A stretch of 64,000 bases of DNA from NCBI GenBank assembly GCA_016722075.1, contig JADKGW010000001.1:2728001-2792000 (forward strand). The letters are read 5' to 3'. The position numbers and the translations under genes were made by a program. Shown one piece after another: positions 1-8,008 of the stretch. The DNA comes from Candidatus Kouleothrix ribensis. GTDB taxonomy: Bacteria > Chloroflexota > Chloroflexia > Chloroflexales > Roseiflexaceae. Numbering within the stretch: position 1 is the stretch's first letter; each line of letters begins with the position of its first letter. The notes below the pieces were generated by a model that saw only the letters and a list, made by a program, of their open reading frames with translations, was not told the origin of the DNA and did no database searches.

Positions 1-47
1 GCCGCGCCGAGCGCAACCGCCGCAAGAAGGCGCTACAGGCGCATTAG
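1..47 (+). CDS. C-terminal tail of an unidentified basic protein (partial)
   Basis: Only the last 14 codons are in the window, in the frame beginning at base 3 and ending at TAG 45-47. The tail reads RAERNRRKKALQAH, which is strongly basic. Small basic ribosomal proteins such as L31 often sit directly upstream of prfA in other bacteria, so a ribosomal protein is possible, but 14 residues do not identify it. It lies on the same strand as prfA, 153 bases upstream of the chosen prfA start. Confidence 0.4.
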   Translation, partial: RAERNRRKKALQAH

Positions 48-65
48 GCAGCACTGAATCCGGCA

Positions 66-116
66 GATGCCCATAGGGTCACGGCATAGCACCAAGGCCG
101 CGGCCCTATGGGCATC
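66..116 (+). terminator. 13-bp perfect inverted repeat after the upstream gene
   Basis: GATGCCCATAGGG (66-78) is repeated as its exact complement at 104-116, leaving a 25-base interior. It lies between the stop of the upstream gene and the prfA promoter. There is no T-run after the right arm, so it may be a structured spacer rather than a true rho-independent terminator. Confidence 0.45.
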
Positions 117-130
117 GCTGTGTGGCGCGA

Positions 131-144
131 GCCTATGCTATAAT
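131..144 (+). promoter_or_regulatory. Extended -10 promoter of prfA
   Basis: TATAAT at 139-144 is preceded by TG at 136-137 with one base between, the extended -10 arrangement. No good -35 hexamer lies 17 bases upstream. The same 14-mer, GCCTATGCTATAAT, occurs upstream of the glycosyltransferase gene at 21303-21316, which supports its being a used promoter class. Confidence 0.6.
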
Positions 145-200
145 GCACAGTACCGAAGTGCTTGAGCATTTCGCGAAACGCATCACAAGGGATCGTTCAT

Positions 201-1286
201 ATGTTTGACAAGCTAGCGAGCCTCGCTGCGCGCTACGACCAGCTCACCGAGCAGATGGCCCAGCCCGAGGTGGCGACCGACCATGTGCGCCTGCAGCAGA
301 TCGCTCGCGAGCTGCGCGAGATCGAAGACGTGGTGATGGCCTACCGGGCCTATGTGAGCATCGACCGGCAGGCGCTCGAGGCGCAGCAGATGCTCGAAGA
401 ATCGGGCGACCCGGAGCTGCGCGCGCTGGCCCAGGAAGAGCTCGAACAGCTGCGCACGCGCCGCGACGAGCTGGCCATCCAGATCAAGCTGCTGCTGCTG
501 CCGAGCGACCCGAACGACTCGCGCAATGTGATCTTCGAGCTGCGCCAGGGCGAGGGCGGCGACGAGTCGGCACTGTTCGCGGCCGACCTGTTTCGGATGT
601 ATACGCGCTACGCCGAGCGGCGCGGCTGGAAGATCGAGGTCGTCAGTGCCAGCGAGAACGGTATCGGTGGCTTCAAAGAGATCATCTTCGAGGTGCAAGG
701 CGAGGGCGCGTACAGCCGCCTGAAGTACGAGGGCGGCGTCCATCGGGTTCAGCGCGTGCCGGCCACCGAGGCGCGCGGCCGCATTCACACCTCGACCTCA
801 ACCGTAGCGGTGCTGCCCGAGGTCGAAGATAGCGACATCGAGCTGCGGCCCGAGGACTACCGGGTCGATGTGTTTCGGGCCGGCGGCCATGGCGGCCAGG
901 GGGTTAACACAACCGACTCGGCCGTGCGGATCGTGTACAAGGGCGGCACGCCCGACGAGATCGTGGTGACCTGCCAGGATGGCCGTTCGCAGCTGAAGAA
1001 CAAAGCCGCCGCGCTGTCGGTGCTGCGCGCCCGGCTGTATGCGATCGACCAGGAGAAGCGCCAGCGCGAGCTGGGAGAATCGCGGCTGGCTCAGGTTGGC
1101 ACGGGCGAGCGCGCCGAGAAGATTCGCACCTATAACTTTGCGCAGGATCGCGTCACCGATCACCGGATCGGGCAGAATTTTTCAAACCTGCCAGGGATGC
1201 TCGATGGCGATATCGATCGGTTGATCGAATCGCTGATCGTGTATGATAATGCTGAGCGACTCGAGGCGGTGGGCGTCGAGTCGTAG
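201..1286 (+). CDS. prfA: Peptide chain release factor 1
   Basis: RF1 recognises UAA and UAG in the ribosomal A site and triggers release of the finished protein. The 361-residue product has the standard family length. The codon-recognition PAT tripeptide is at residues 187-189 (not the SPF of RF2) and the peptidyl-transferase GGQ motif at 231-233 in GGHGGQGVNTTDSAVRI. The frame is open further upstream to 162, but ATG 201 gives the normal N-terminus MFDKLASLAARYDQL. AAGGGA about ten bases upstream (187-192) may be the ribosome-binding site. A textbook terminator follows the gene. Identification is secure. Confidence 0.96.
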   Translation: MFDKLASLAARYDQLTEQMAQPEVATDHVRLQQIARELREIEDVVMAYRAYVSIDRQALEAQQMLEESGDPELRALAQEELEQLRTRRDELAIQIKLLLLPSDPNDSRNVIFELRQGEGGDESALFAADLFRMYTRYAERRGWKIEVVSASENGIGGFKEIIFEVQGEGAYSRLKYEGGVHRVQRVPATEARGRIHTSTSTVAVLPEVEDSDIELRPEDYRVDVFRAGGHGGQGVNTTDSAVRIVYKGGTPDEIVVTCQDGRSQLKNKAAALSVLRARLYAIDQEKRQRELGESRLAQVGTGERAEKIRTYNFAQDRVTDHRIGQNFSNLPGMLDGDIDRLIESLIVYDNAERLEAVGVES

Positions 1287-1325
1287 CTGGCAGGGGGAAC
1301 GCGCGGTTATTTGCATACCTGATAC

Positions 1326-1360
1326 GGGGGTTGTCGCCGCTCAGGCTAACCCCCTTTTTT
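1326..1360 (+). terminator. Rho-independent terminator of prfA
   Basis: Stem GGGGGTT (1326-1332) pairs with AACCCCC (1348-1354) around a 15-base loop and is followed by six T residues (1355-1360). It lies 40 bases after the prfA stop. Confidence 0.85.
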
Positions 1361-1401
1361 GACCCCAAAATAAGCGCGGTCAGCTGGAATAGAGGTTGCC
1401 T

Positions 1402-2454
1402 GTGAATATGCGTCAGCCACTTTCACCATCGCTTGATGCTTTTATTACAATGATGCCCAAGGTCGAGCTGCACCTGCATCTCGAAGGCTCGATGCAGCCG
1501 GCCACACTGCTACGCATCGCCAAGCGCAACCATGTCGATCTACCGGCGCGCGATGTTGCAGGCGTGGCGCAGCTGTTCAACTACCAGCATTTCCACGAGT
1601 TTCTGACGGTGTTCATGGTGCTGGCGCGCTCGCTGCGGCGCGGCGAAGATTTCGAGCTGCTGGCCTACGAGCTCGGGCATCACCTGGCCGATCAGCGCGT
1701 GCGCTACGCCGAGGTGATGGTCTCGGCCGTTCAGTACTATAGCCGCGGCATGGATCTGAGCGAGGTGGTGCAAGGCGCGATGGCCGGCTTCGCCCAGGCC
1801 GAGCGCGAGCGTGGCACGCGGGTGGGCCTGGTGTTCGACTACGGGCGCCAATTTGGGGTCGATTCGGCCTGGAAGGTGCTGGATCTGGCGATTGCGAATA
1901 TGCGCCACGGCCTGGTGGCCTGGTCGATCGGCGGCGACGAGCTGAACTACCCGCCCGATCTGTTTGCCGAGGTGTTTCTGGCAGCGCGCCAGGCCGGGCT
2001 ACACGTGATGGCCCACGCCGGCGAGGTGGCCGGGCCATCAAGCGTGTGGGGCGCGGTCGATACGCTCGGCTGCGAGCGCATCGGCCACGGCATCCGCAGC
2101 ATCGAAGATCTACAGCTGATCGACCACCTGCGCGCCAGCGGAGTAGTGCTCGACGTATCGCCCTCGAGCAATGTGTGTACCGGCGCGGTGCCGAGCATTG
2201 CCGCACACCCGCTGCGCCGGCTGTTCGACACGGGCGTCGCGCTGACGCTCAACACCGACGACCCGACCTTCTTCAAGACCACGCTAAACGACGAGTATCG
2301 GCTGGCTGCCGGAGTGTTTGGCTTCAGCGCCGCCGAGCTGGCTGAGCTGGCGCTGAATGGCGTACGCGCGGCGTTCCTGCCCGATGCCGAGCGTGCCGAG
2401 CTGCTACGCCAATTCGAGGCTGAGCTGGCACAATTGCGTGGCCAGATCGGGTAG
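1402..2454 (+). CDS. add: Adenosine deaminase family protein
   Basis: Predicted to hydrolyse adenosine (possibly a related purine or aminodeoxyfutalosine) to the deaminated product and ammonia in the cytoplasm. The 350-residue protein shows the whole metal-dependent amidohydrolase signature: HLHLEG near the N-terminus (Zn ligands), HAGE (catalytic Glu), RIGHG, SPSSNV and NTDDP (metal Asp). AGAGG at 1391-1395 is best spaced for GTG 1402; ATG 1408 and TTG 1396 are alternatives differing by two residues. The gene stands alone after the prfA terminator. The exact substrate cannot be told from sequence because the aminodeoxyfutalosine deaminases share these motifs. Confidence 0.88.
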   Translation: MNMRQPLSPSLDAFITMMPKVELHLHLEGSMQPATLLRIAKRNHVDLPARDVAGVAQLFNYQHFHEFLTVFMVLARSLRRGEDFELLAYELGHHLADQRVRYAEVMVSAVQYYSRGMDLSEVVQGAMAGFAQAERERGTRVGLVFDYGRQFGVDSAWKVLDLAIANMRHGLVAWSIGGDELNYPPDLFAEVFLAARQAGLHVMAHAGEVAGPSSVWGAVDTLGCERIGHGIRSIEDLQLIDHLRASGVVLDVSPSSNVCTGAVPSIAAHPLRRLFDTGVALTLNTDDPTFFKTTLNDEYRLAAGVFGFSAAELAELALNGVRAAFLPDAERAELLRQFEAELAQLRGQIG

Positions 2455-2535
2455 CGCACACGGCCGGGCCGCTGCAAATGGCCAACATATAGCAAGCCTA
2501 TCTGCGGTGTACCCCAAGGCAGGGCGCGCTCAGGT

Positions 2536-2656
2536 GTAGGGGTTTCGCCCAGCACGCTGGGCTATGCTATGTGGATACCCCTCCCCCGTACCCCCTCTCC
2601 CAATGTTGGGAGCGGGGGCAGGGGGGTGAGGGCCGATCGCACGGGAACGCGATCAA
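2536..2656 (+). repeat. Dispersed intergenic repeat, copy 1
   Basis: This block after add matches 36190-36386 over its whole length with small differences. Shared blocks include GCCCAGCANGCTGGGCTATG, GTGGATACCCCTCCCCCGTA, a pyrimidine/purine pair CTCCCAATRTTGG, and GGGCCGATCGCAYGGGAACG. A TACCCCACCC tandem run follows at about 2667-2692. No ORF in it is credible. Confidence 0.75.
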
Positions 2657-2726
2657 CGAAACACCCTACCCCACCCTACCCCACCCTACCCCTAGCCTGT
2701 AAGGGCGATCACATGCAGCACATGGG

Positions 2727-3236
2727 CTACGCGCCGGCGAAGTGTTGGTCGGGCGTGAAGATCTGCACCTGCTCGGCGTCTTCGGCGTCTTGCAGTAATT
2801 GCGAGGCGGTGTAGTACAGCACCGGATGCATGTGGTTGGGGGCAATTTCGGCCAGCGGCTTGAGCACGAACGCGCGCTGGTGGATGCGCGGGTGCGGGAT
2901 GGTCAGCTTACGCGTCTCGATCTGCACGGCGTCGTAGAATAATATGTCGAGGTCGATCGGCCGCGGGCCATACTGGACACCTGGGCGCCGGCCCATGGCG
3001 CCCTCGATCGCCTGAAGCATCTCGAGCAGCTCGAGCGGCTTGAGCGTGGTGGTGCCAGATACGACTGCATTGATAAAGGCATCGTCGCGCACATAGCCGA
3101 GCGGCGCAGCAACATAGAGGCGGGAAGCCTTGGCGATCGTCATCACTGCGCCGAGCCGCTGAACTGCCTCGCGCAAGTAGGCGACGCGATCACCCAGGTT
3201 ACTACCGAGGCCAATATAGACTGTATGCAGCTTCAT
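2727..3236 (-). CDS. folK: 2-amino-4-hydroxy-6-hydroxymethyldihydropteridine diphosphokinase (HPPK)
   Basis: Transfers pyrophosphate from ATP to 6-hydroxymethyl-7,8-dihydropterin in folate synthesis. The 169-residue protein has the usual single-domain HPPK length. It opens with YIGLGSNLGDR, continues with a LYVAAPLGY segment, and carries the metal-binding GPRPIDLDILFYD block and the IPHPRIHQRAFVL signature. The start ATG is at 3236 with only a weak GAG upstream. No other folate gene is adjacent. Confidence 0.93.
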   Translation of the reverse strand: MKLHTVYIGLGSNLGDRVAYLREAVQRLGAVMTIAKASRLYVAAPLGYVRDDAFINAVVSGTTTLKPLELLEMLQAIEGAMGRRPGVQYGPRPIDLDILFYDAVQIETRKLTIPHPRIHQRAFVLKPLAEIAPNHMHPVLYYTASQLLQDAEDAEQVQIFTPDQHFAGA

Positions 3237-3503
3237 GTGTTGATCTCACAGACGCACGCACCACAAACGCTGTAAGCCTGAGCTGGAGCGGGTTCGCACT
3301 CCAAAGCTTTTGGCAGATTGGGAAGCGTTTCAAACAGCCTGTTACTGCGTACCGTTGCTGTACGACCTGTATCGATCCTAACAGAACCGAGAGCCCTGGC
3401 TACAATGCGGTGGCGCTTGCCCGCATGATGAACGTTTGCTATATGTACGATAGGATCTACAATTATAAGCTGAGCATTTCGTAATTGCAAGTAGGTCGAC
3501 AGT

Positions 3504-3704
3504 ATGAAGCGCGACTCACGGGCGCAACACCTGCGCCGCCAGCTGCAGCAGCTGATCCTGCTACGCGAGACCGGGCCAAAGAGCGCGGCCTGGCACGCTG
3601 CGCGCACGCGCATGATCTGGCGCCTGCACGGCGAGATCGAGCGCGCGGCCGCGCCTACACCCGAGGCACCGGCCGAGCATGGCGGCGAACCGGCCGAGGG
3701 CTAG
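3504..3704 (+). CDS. Small basic helical protein, unknown
   Basis: A 66-residue frame starting at ATG 3504. The first 48 residues are Arg-, Leu- and Gln-rich and look helical (LRRQLQQLILLRE). The rest is a Pro/Ala/Glu-rich tail. No strong ribosome-binding site is visible (GTAGGTCGACAGT precedes the ATG). No family is recognised. The amphipathic character and GC-rich third positions favour a real gene, but it could be a chance ORF in a gap between divergent and convergent neighbours. Confidence 0.4.
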   Translation: MKRDSRAQHLRRQLQQLILLRETGPKSAAWHAARTRMIWRLHGEIERAAAPTPEAPAEHGGEPAEG

Positions 3705-3843
3705 GGCTATTACGATTCAAATAACCACGAAGCTCACCACGATCACGGAGGCTGTGTTGAGTTGAGCGCATCATCGTGGGCTTCGTGGTACGGAATCAGG
3801 GCGTATGTGTAGCGTATTAGGGTGAGTAGGCGCAGGAGAGTTT

Positions 3844-3883
3844 GGGAGCGGCATCCGGAACGTGCGTTCCAGATGCCGCTCCC
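3844..3883. terminator. Long hairpin between convergent genes
   Basis: GGGAGCGGCATC (3844-3855) pairs with GATGCCGCTCCC (3872-3883). After one mismatch the stem continues as GGAACG/CGTTCC around a 2-base tip. It lies between the small plus-strand ORF and the stop of the minus-strand nucleotidase, a position suited to a bidirectional terminator. No long T-run is present on either side. Confidence 0.55.
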
Positions 3884-3907
3884 GCGTCGTTGTGCAAAGC
3901 GCGTGGG

Positions 3908-5794
3908 CTACACGCTGCGGCGGCGGCGCAGCGCCACGCCGAGCGCCAGCGTGCCGAGCGCCAGCGCGGCCAGGCCCCACAGCGGCAGCCCGGCAGCGCC
4001 GGTGCGCGGAAGCGCGGCCGGCACCGGCTGTGCGCCGGGCGAGGTGGCTGGCTGGCCGGCGGCCGGAGCGGCGCCAAAGTACCGGGTGTAGACATCCGGC
4101 AGCAGGGTGAAGTTGCGCACATTGATCGCCTGCGGGTTGATCGTGCCCTTGCCCTGTACGTAGGCGGCCATCAGGTCGCGGATCTCGTTGGTCGAGGCCC
4201 AGATGCGCGTACCCTCTTTGAACATGGCAAAGCCACCGCCGCCGGCAGCGCGATAGTTATTGATCGCGATCCGGAACTTCTGGTCGGGCGTCACGTCCTT
4301 GCCCTTGAACTGCAGCCTGGTGACGCGCTGGCCGGCCGGCTTCGAGATGTCGATCGTGTAGTCGACGCCGGTGTAGATATCCCAGTTATAGTCGCGGGCG
4401 TTGGGCGCGACAATGCCCTTGGGGTCGGCCGGCAGATTGTTGATATCGACCTGGTTGAAATACTCGGCGTCTTTCTCGAGCGCGCGGCGCAGGATGCTGC
4501 CATTGATCTCGAGCACGTACAGCGTATTGTCGTAGATGTAGGCGCTGTACACATCGCGCAGCGCGATCTGGCCCTGCGGAATCTTGCCCGAGTCGGTGAA
4601 CAGCGCGGCCAGCGAGATATCGACCGGGTAGCCGGCCGCCGCCGCCGCATCGGCCTGCACGGTGTTGATCAGGTCGGCCAGCGGGCCATCGAGGTAGCGC
4701 CCCTGTGGACCGCCTGGGAACGCGCCGGTGGCGGTGCCGACAGGCGTGCTGATGTACTTCACCGTCTGATCGTGGTATGGGTACGCCAGATCCTTGATCT
4801 CGGTATCCTGGCCGACACCCTTGACCGACATCGTCGTCGAGTCTTTGCTCGACACCTGCCAAGCGTCACCGTTGCGCTGCAGCTGCAGTGTGACCTTGCC
4901 GAGCACACGGCCCCAGTACGACGACTCGAGGATCAGCACGCCGTTGACGATCGTCTTGGGCACATCGAGGTGCGAGTGCCCGGCCAGGATCACGTCGATC
5001 CCCGGCACCTGCTGGGCCAGCTCGATCGTCAGGTTCTCCTCGGGCAGCGAGCCGCTATCCTGCCAAGTCGAGGGGTCGCTGAGCCAGTTCTCGGGCTTGG
5101 TCGTATCGCGCGGGATCTTGTCCCAGCCGATATGCTGCAGCACCACCACGATGTCGGCGCCCTCGGCGCGGATCTGCGGCACGTAGCGCCTGGCCGTCTC
5201 GACCGGGTTGTCGAAGCGCAGGCCGGCGATATTCTCGGGCTTCTCCCAGTTCGGGATGGACGGGGTGGTCATGCCCAGGATGCCGACCTTAACGCCGTTG
5301 ACCTCTTTGATCACATACGGCCGGTAGGCCTCGCCGCCATCGCTTTTACGGATGTTCGCCGACAGCACCGGAAAGTTGAGCTGGCCGATCCAGCGATTCA
5401 GCGTCTCTTGGCCGTAGTTGAACTCGTGGTTACCCAGCGCCGCAGCATCATACTTGAGCGCGTTCATTGTCACGGCCATGGGATGGGCGGCGTGCTTATC
5501 GATCGCGGCGTAGTAGTAGCCCAGCGGGGTGCCCTGGATCGTGTCGCCGCTGTCGAGCAGCAGCGCGCTCGGGTCGGCGGCGCGCTCGCGGCGGATGAGC
5601 GTGGCGACCTTGGCTAGGCCCCACTCGGCGATAGTGCTGGAATAGTAATCGTAGGCCAGCAGATTGCTGTGCAGGTCGGTGGTCTGCAGGATTGTGATCG
5701 TGCGCGTATCGCCCTGCGCGCCGGCGGATGGCGCGAGCACCGGCAAGGCAAGCGCGAGCGCCACCACAAGCGGAAGCATGCGGCGCCAGTTCAT
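3908..5794 (-). CDS. Secreted 5'-nucleotidase/2',3'-cyclic phosphodiesterase with LPxTG tail
   Basis: A 628-residue exported phosphoesterase predicted to release phosphate and nucleosides from nucleotides at the cell surface. A signal peptide (hydrophobic run then APSAGAQG) leads into a metallophosphatase domain with TTDLHSN, DSGDTIQG, GNHEFNYG and GHSHLD metal-ligand motifs. A 5'-nucleotidase C-terminal domain follows, containing AINNYRAAGGGGF. The C-terminus is a cell-wall sorting signal: ALPRTG, a hydrophobic segment of about 20 residues, then RRRRSV. ATG 5794 was chosen over an upstream in-frame ATG because AAGGAGG sits four to five bases before it. The tail implies sortase anchoring; no sortase gene is in the window. 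Confidence 0.92.
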   Translation of the reverse strand: MNWRRMLPLVVALALALPVLAPSAGAQGDTRTITILQTTDLHSNLLAYDYYSSTIAEWGLAKVATLIRRERAADPSALLLDSGDTIQGTPLGYYYAAIDKHAAHPMAVTMNALKYDAAALGNHEFNYGQETLNRWIGQLNFPVLSANIRKSDGGEAYRPYVIKEVNGVKVGILGMTTPSIPNWEKPENIAGLRFDNPVETARRYVPQIRAEGADIVVVLQHIGWDKIPRDTTKPENWLSDPSTWQDSGSLPEENLTIELAQQVPGIDVILAGHSHLDVPKTIVNGVLILESSYWGRVLGKVTLQLQRNGDAWQVSSKDSTTMSVKGVGQDTEIKDLAYPYHDQTVKYISTPVGTATGAFPGGPQGRYLDGPLADLINTVQADAAAAAGYPVDISLAALFTDSGKIPQGQIALRDVYSAYIYDNTLYVLEINGSILRRALEKDAEYFNQVDINNLPADPKGIVAPNARDYNWDIYTGVDYTIDISKPAGQRVTRLQFKGKDVTPDQKFRIAINNYRAAGGGGFAMFKEGTRIWASTNEIRDLMAAYVQGKGTINPQAINVRNFTLLPDVYTRYFGAAPAAGQPATSPGAQPVPAALPRTGAAGLPLWGLAALALGTLALGVALRRRRSV

Positions 5795-5857
5795 AGAACC
5801 TCCTTGAAGACTATTGAGCACACACTATGCAATTGTGGTCGTTGGGTGGGATCGGGC

Positions 5858-6352
5858 CTATGATACCACGTTTTTCGGGCCGGCCGGCTTGCGGCGCGCA
5901 TCAATCATCCGGCGAATCTCCTCGCCGACCGCCTGCTCGGCGCGCGCGAGGTCGTCTGCTATCAGCAAGTGCGGCACCGGCCTGGCCTTACCCTGGCTAT
6001 CGATCGAGACCATACTGAAGTAGCCGGTGGTGCAGATGCGTTTCTCGCCCTCGAGGGCCTGCTCGGCATAGATATGCACGCGCACGATCAGCGAGGTGCG
6101 GCCGACATAGATCACGCGCGCGCTGGCCTCGATGATCTCGCCGGCGTGGATGGGTGTGCGAAAGTCGATCCGCTCGCTCGACGCGGTGACGACCGGCTGG
6201 CGGCAGAAGCGCAGCGCGGCGATTGCGGCAGCCCGATCCATCATGGCCATCACCTCGCCGCCGAACATCGTTCTGAAGTTGTTAGTCTGATTCGGCAGCA
6301 CAATATCGGTGACGCGCACATCGGGCGCGACCCGCGCATCCTGGTCGCTCAT
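5858..6352 (-). CDS. Acyl-CoA thioesterase, hotdog fold (YciA/BACH-like)
   Basis: Predicted cytoplasmic hydrolase releasing fatty acids from acyl-CoA. The 164 residues form one hotdog domain with LPNQTNNFRTMFGGEVMAMMD (the GG-V-M-D helix start with its catalytic Asp), FRTPIHAGEI and ASARVIYVGRTSLIVRV. Its ATG overlaps the stop of the creatininase-family gene by ATGA, so the two are probably co-transcribed and translationally coupled. The substrate chain length is not predictable. Confidence 0.87.
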   Translation of the reverse strand: MSDQDARVAPDVRVTDIVLPNQTNNFRTMFGGEVMAMMDRAAAIAALRFCRQPVVTASSERIDFRTPIHAGEIIEASARVIYVGRTSLIVRVHIYAEQALEGEKRICTTGYFSMVSIDSQGKARPVPHLLIADDLARAEQAVGEEIRRMIDARRKPAGPKNVVS

Positions 6353-7116
6353 AGATCCTCCTCAGGGGCGCTATGGTAGAACTCGGTCAGCGCACCGGCC
6401 ACCGCGCCAACGATCGCCTCGAGGTAGCGCTCGCCGCGCCCGGCGTCGGCCTGGTCGGGGCTGTCGGTATAGCCGAGCATACGTGGCCAGGCGCCGTGCA
6501 GCTCGGCGCGGTAGGGCGCGTAGAAGCTGCGCGCATCGGTGTCGGGCGGGTTATCGCGGTGTGGTCGCGGCTCGCGCACCAGCTCGGGCCGCAGCGCCAT
6601 GATCAGCGAGGTTTCGAAGGTGCCGGCATGCCCAGGTAGGCCGGCGTGCCGGTGCGCCTGCGCCGCCACCAGCGCATCCCAGGCGATCGTCCAGTAGGCG
6701 GCGGCGGCCAGGTGGGCCGGGTGCTTGAGCGCCATATCGCGCGCGACCAGCTGGATCAGCTCGTTGTTGCCGCCGTGGCCGTTCAGAATGAATATGCGCC
6801 GAAAGCCGCATACGATCAGCGACTCGCACAGGTCGCTCAGCACGCGATAGTAGGTTTCGGTGCCGAGCGAGAGCGTGCCGCCGAACGGCAGGTGGTGCTG
6901 CGAGCTGCCGAACGGCAAGGTTGGCGCCACCAGCACCGGGGTGGGCGCAGCCGCAGCCGCAGCCGCGCGCGCAATATACTCGGCGGTAAAGCGATCGGTG
7001 CCGACCGGCAGGTGCGGGCCGTGCTGCTCGACCGCCCCGACCGGCAGCAGCACCAGCGTGTGGGGCGCCAGCGCGCGCAGCTGCTCGCGGGTGTGCTCTT
7101 CGAAGAGTAGAGACAT
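6349..7116 (-). CDS. Creatininase family amidohydrolase
   Basis: A 255-residue metal-dependent amidohydrolase of the creatinine amidohydrolase/MftE/FAPy-deformylase superfamily. Metal ligands are visible in VGAVEQHGPHLPVGTD (Glu, His, Asp), LNGHGGNNE, and the HAGTFETS segment that carries the last Glu. AAGGAGCG five bases before ATG 7116 fixes the start; the frame is open further upstream. It overlaps the thioesterase by four bases. The family acts on many different cyclic amides, and nothing here points to creatinine itself. Confidence 0.87.
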   Translation of the reverse strand: MSLLFEEHTREQLRALAPHTLVLLPVGAVEQHGPHLPVGTDRFTAEYIARAAAAAAAPTPVLVAPTLPFGSSQHHLPFGGTLSLGTETYYRVLSDLCESLIVCGFRRIFILNGHGGNNELIQLVARDMALKHPAHLAAAAYWTIAWDALVAAQAHRHAGLPGHAGTFETSLIMALRPELVREPRPHRDNPPDTDARSFYAPYRAELHGAWPRMLGYTDSPDQADAGRGERYLEAIVGAVAGALTEFYHSAPEEDL

Positions 7117-7481
7117 GGGTACGCTCCTTACTGCGTAGCTTGTGCCATATGGCGGCCACGCCGCACAATAGTGCTGCTGTTTCTCACTACCACCAGGTAC
7201 GCGGCGGCCCGCGTTGCGCGCCCGTTCGCCAGCGGCAGCACTATCTTCAAATACGCCGATTGTAGCGCTCGGCGCCACAACCGGCGCCCAATAATCGAAA
7301 AGTACCGCTCTGCCAATAATAGCATCAATATGCATAGGCGCTGCCAATCGCAGGCATTTGCAAGCCCACTCGCGCATGCGACTTGCGGCCGAGGTGCAGG
7401 CCTGCCGCCATACAGTATGGTGGTGCCGGGTACTTGCGCCAGCTGCGCCATGCTGGCTGGTGCCGCGAAAGGGAGCAGATC
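7117..7481. other. Intergenic region, divergent upstream space
   Basis: These 365 bases separate the minus-strand creatininase gene from the plus-strand VOC gene. AT-rich patches around 7235-7345 could hold promoters, but I see no well-spaced -35/-10 pair. The open frame running through it has no start, no RBS and no recognisable protein. Confidence 0.4.
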
Positions 7482-7866
7482 ATGCAGATCGTGGGGCTTG
7501 ATCACGTCAATCTATCGATGCCGGCCGGTGAGGAGGAGCGCGCGCGCCTTCTACGCCGACGTGCTGGGGCTGGCCGAAGTCGAGAAGCCGGCGCCGCTGG
7601 CGGCGCGCGGCGGGTGCTGGTTCGCCGCGCCGGGCACGGTGCTGCACCTGGGCGTCGAGGCCAATTTCAGGCCGCAGCGCAGGGCGCACCCGGCCCTGCT
7701 GGTGCGCGATCTCGCGGCGGCTGAGCGGGCACTGGCCGCAGCCGGCGTGGCCACCGTGCCAGACACGGCGCTGCCCGGCGTGCGGCGCTGCTACGCCGCC
7801 GACCCATTTGGCAACCGAATCGAGTTCATCCAGGATGGCGAGGGGTTCTCACAGCCAGGGGCATAG
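7482..7866 (+). pseudogene. VOC/glyoxalase family protein, frameshifted
   Basis: The N-terminus MQIVGLDHVNLSMPAGEEERAR starts at ATG 7482 after GGGAGCAG, a typical VOC opening. At about 7539-7548 the reading moves to another frame, where it continues RAFYADVLGLAEVEKP through CYAADPFGNRIEFIQ to the TAG at 7864. Joined, the two halves make one normal-sized (about 127 residue) single-domain VOC protein. The break falls in a run of CG dinucleotides, consistent with loss of two bases or gain of one. This may be a true inactivating mutation or a sequencing error at the repeat. Confidence 0.75.
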
Positions 7867-8008
7867 ATATGCGCCGCGCGTGCCCGGAGCTACTGCGTGC
7901 GTTTTCCGCGCAGTGTGGAAACGCCCACGGGTTGGCCGGCACGATGCAGTCGGCAGTAGCGATTGCGTCCTACCGACTGCAACGACACCGAATTTCTGGA
8001 ACGCGATA

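Noticed and set aside
3842..5617. 591-residue plus-strand frame opposite the 5'-nucleotidase
   Set aside because: Antisense shadow of a high-GC gene; the minus strand has all metallophosphatase motifs and a good ribosome-binding site.
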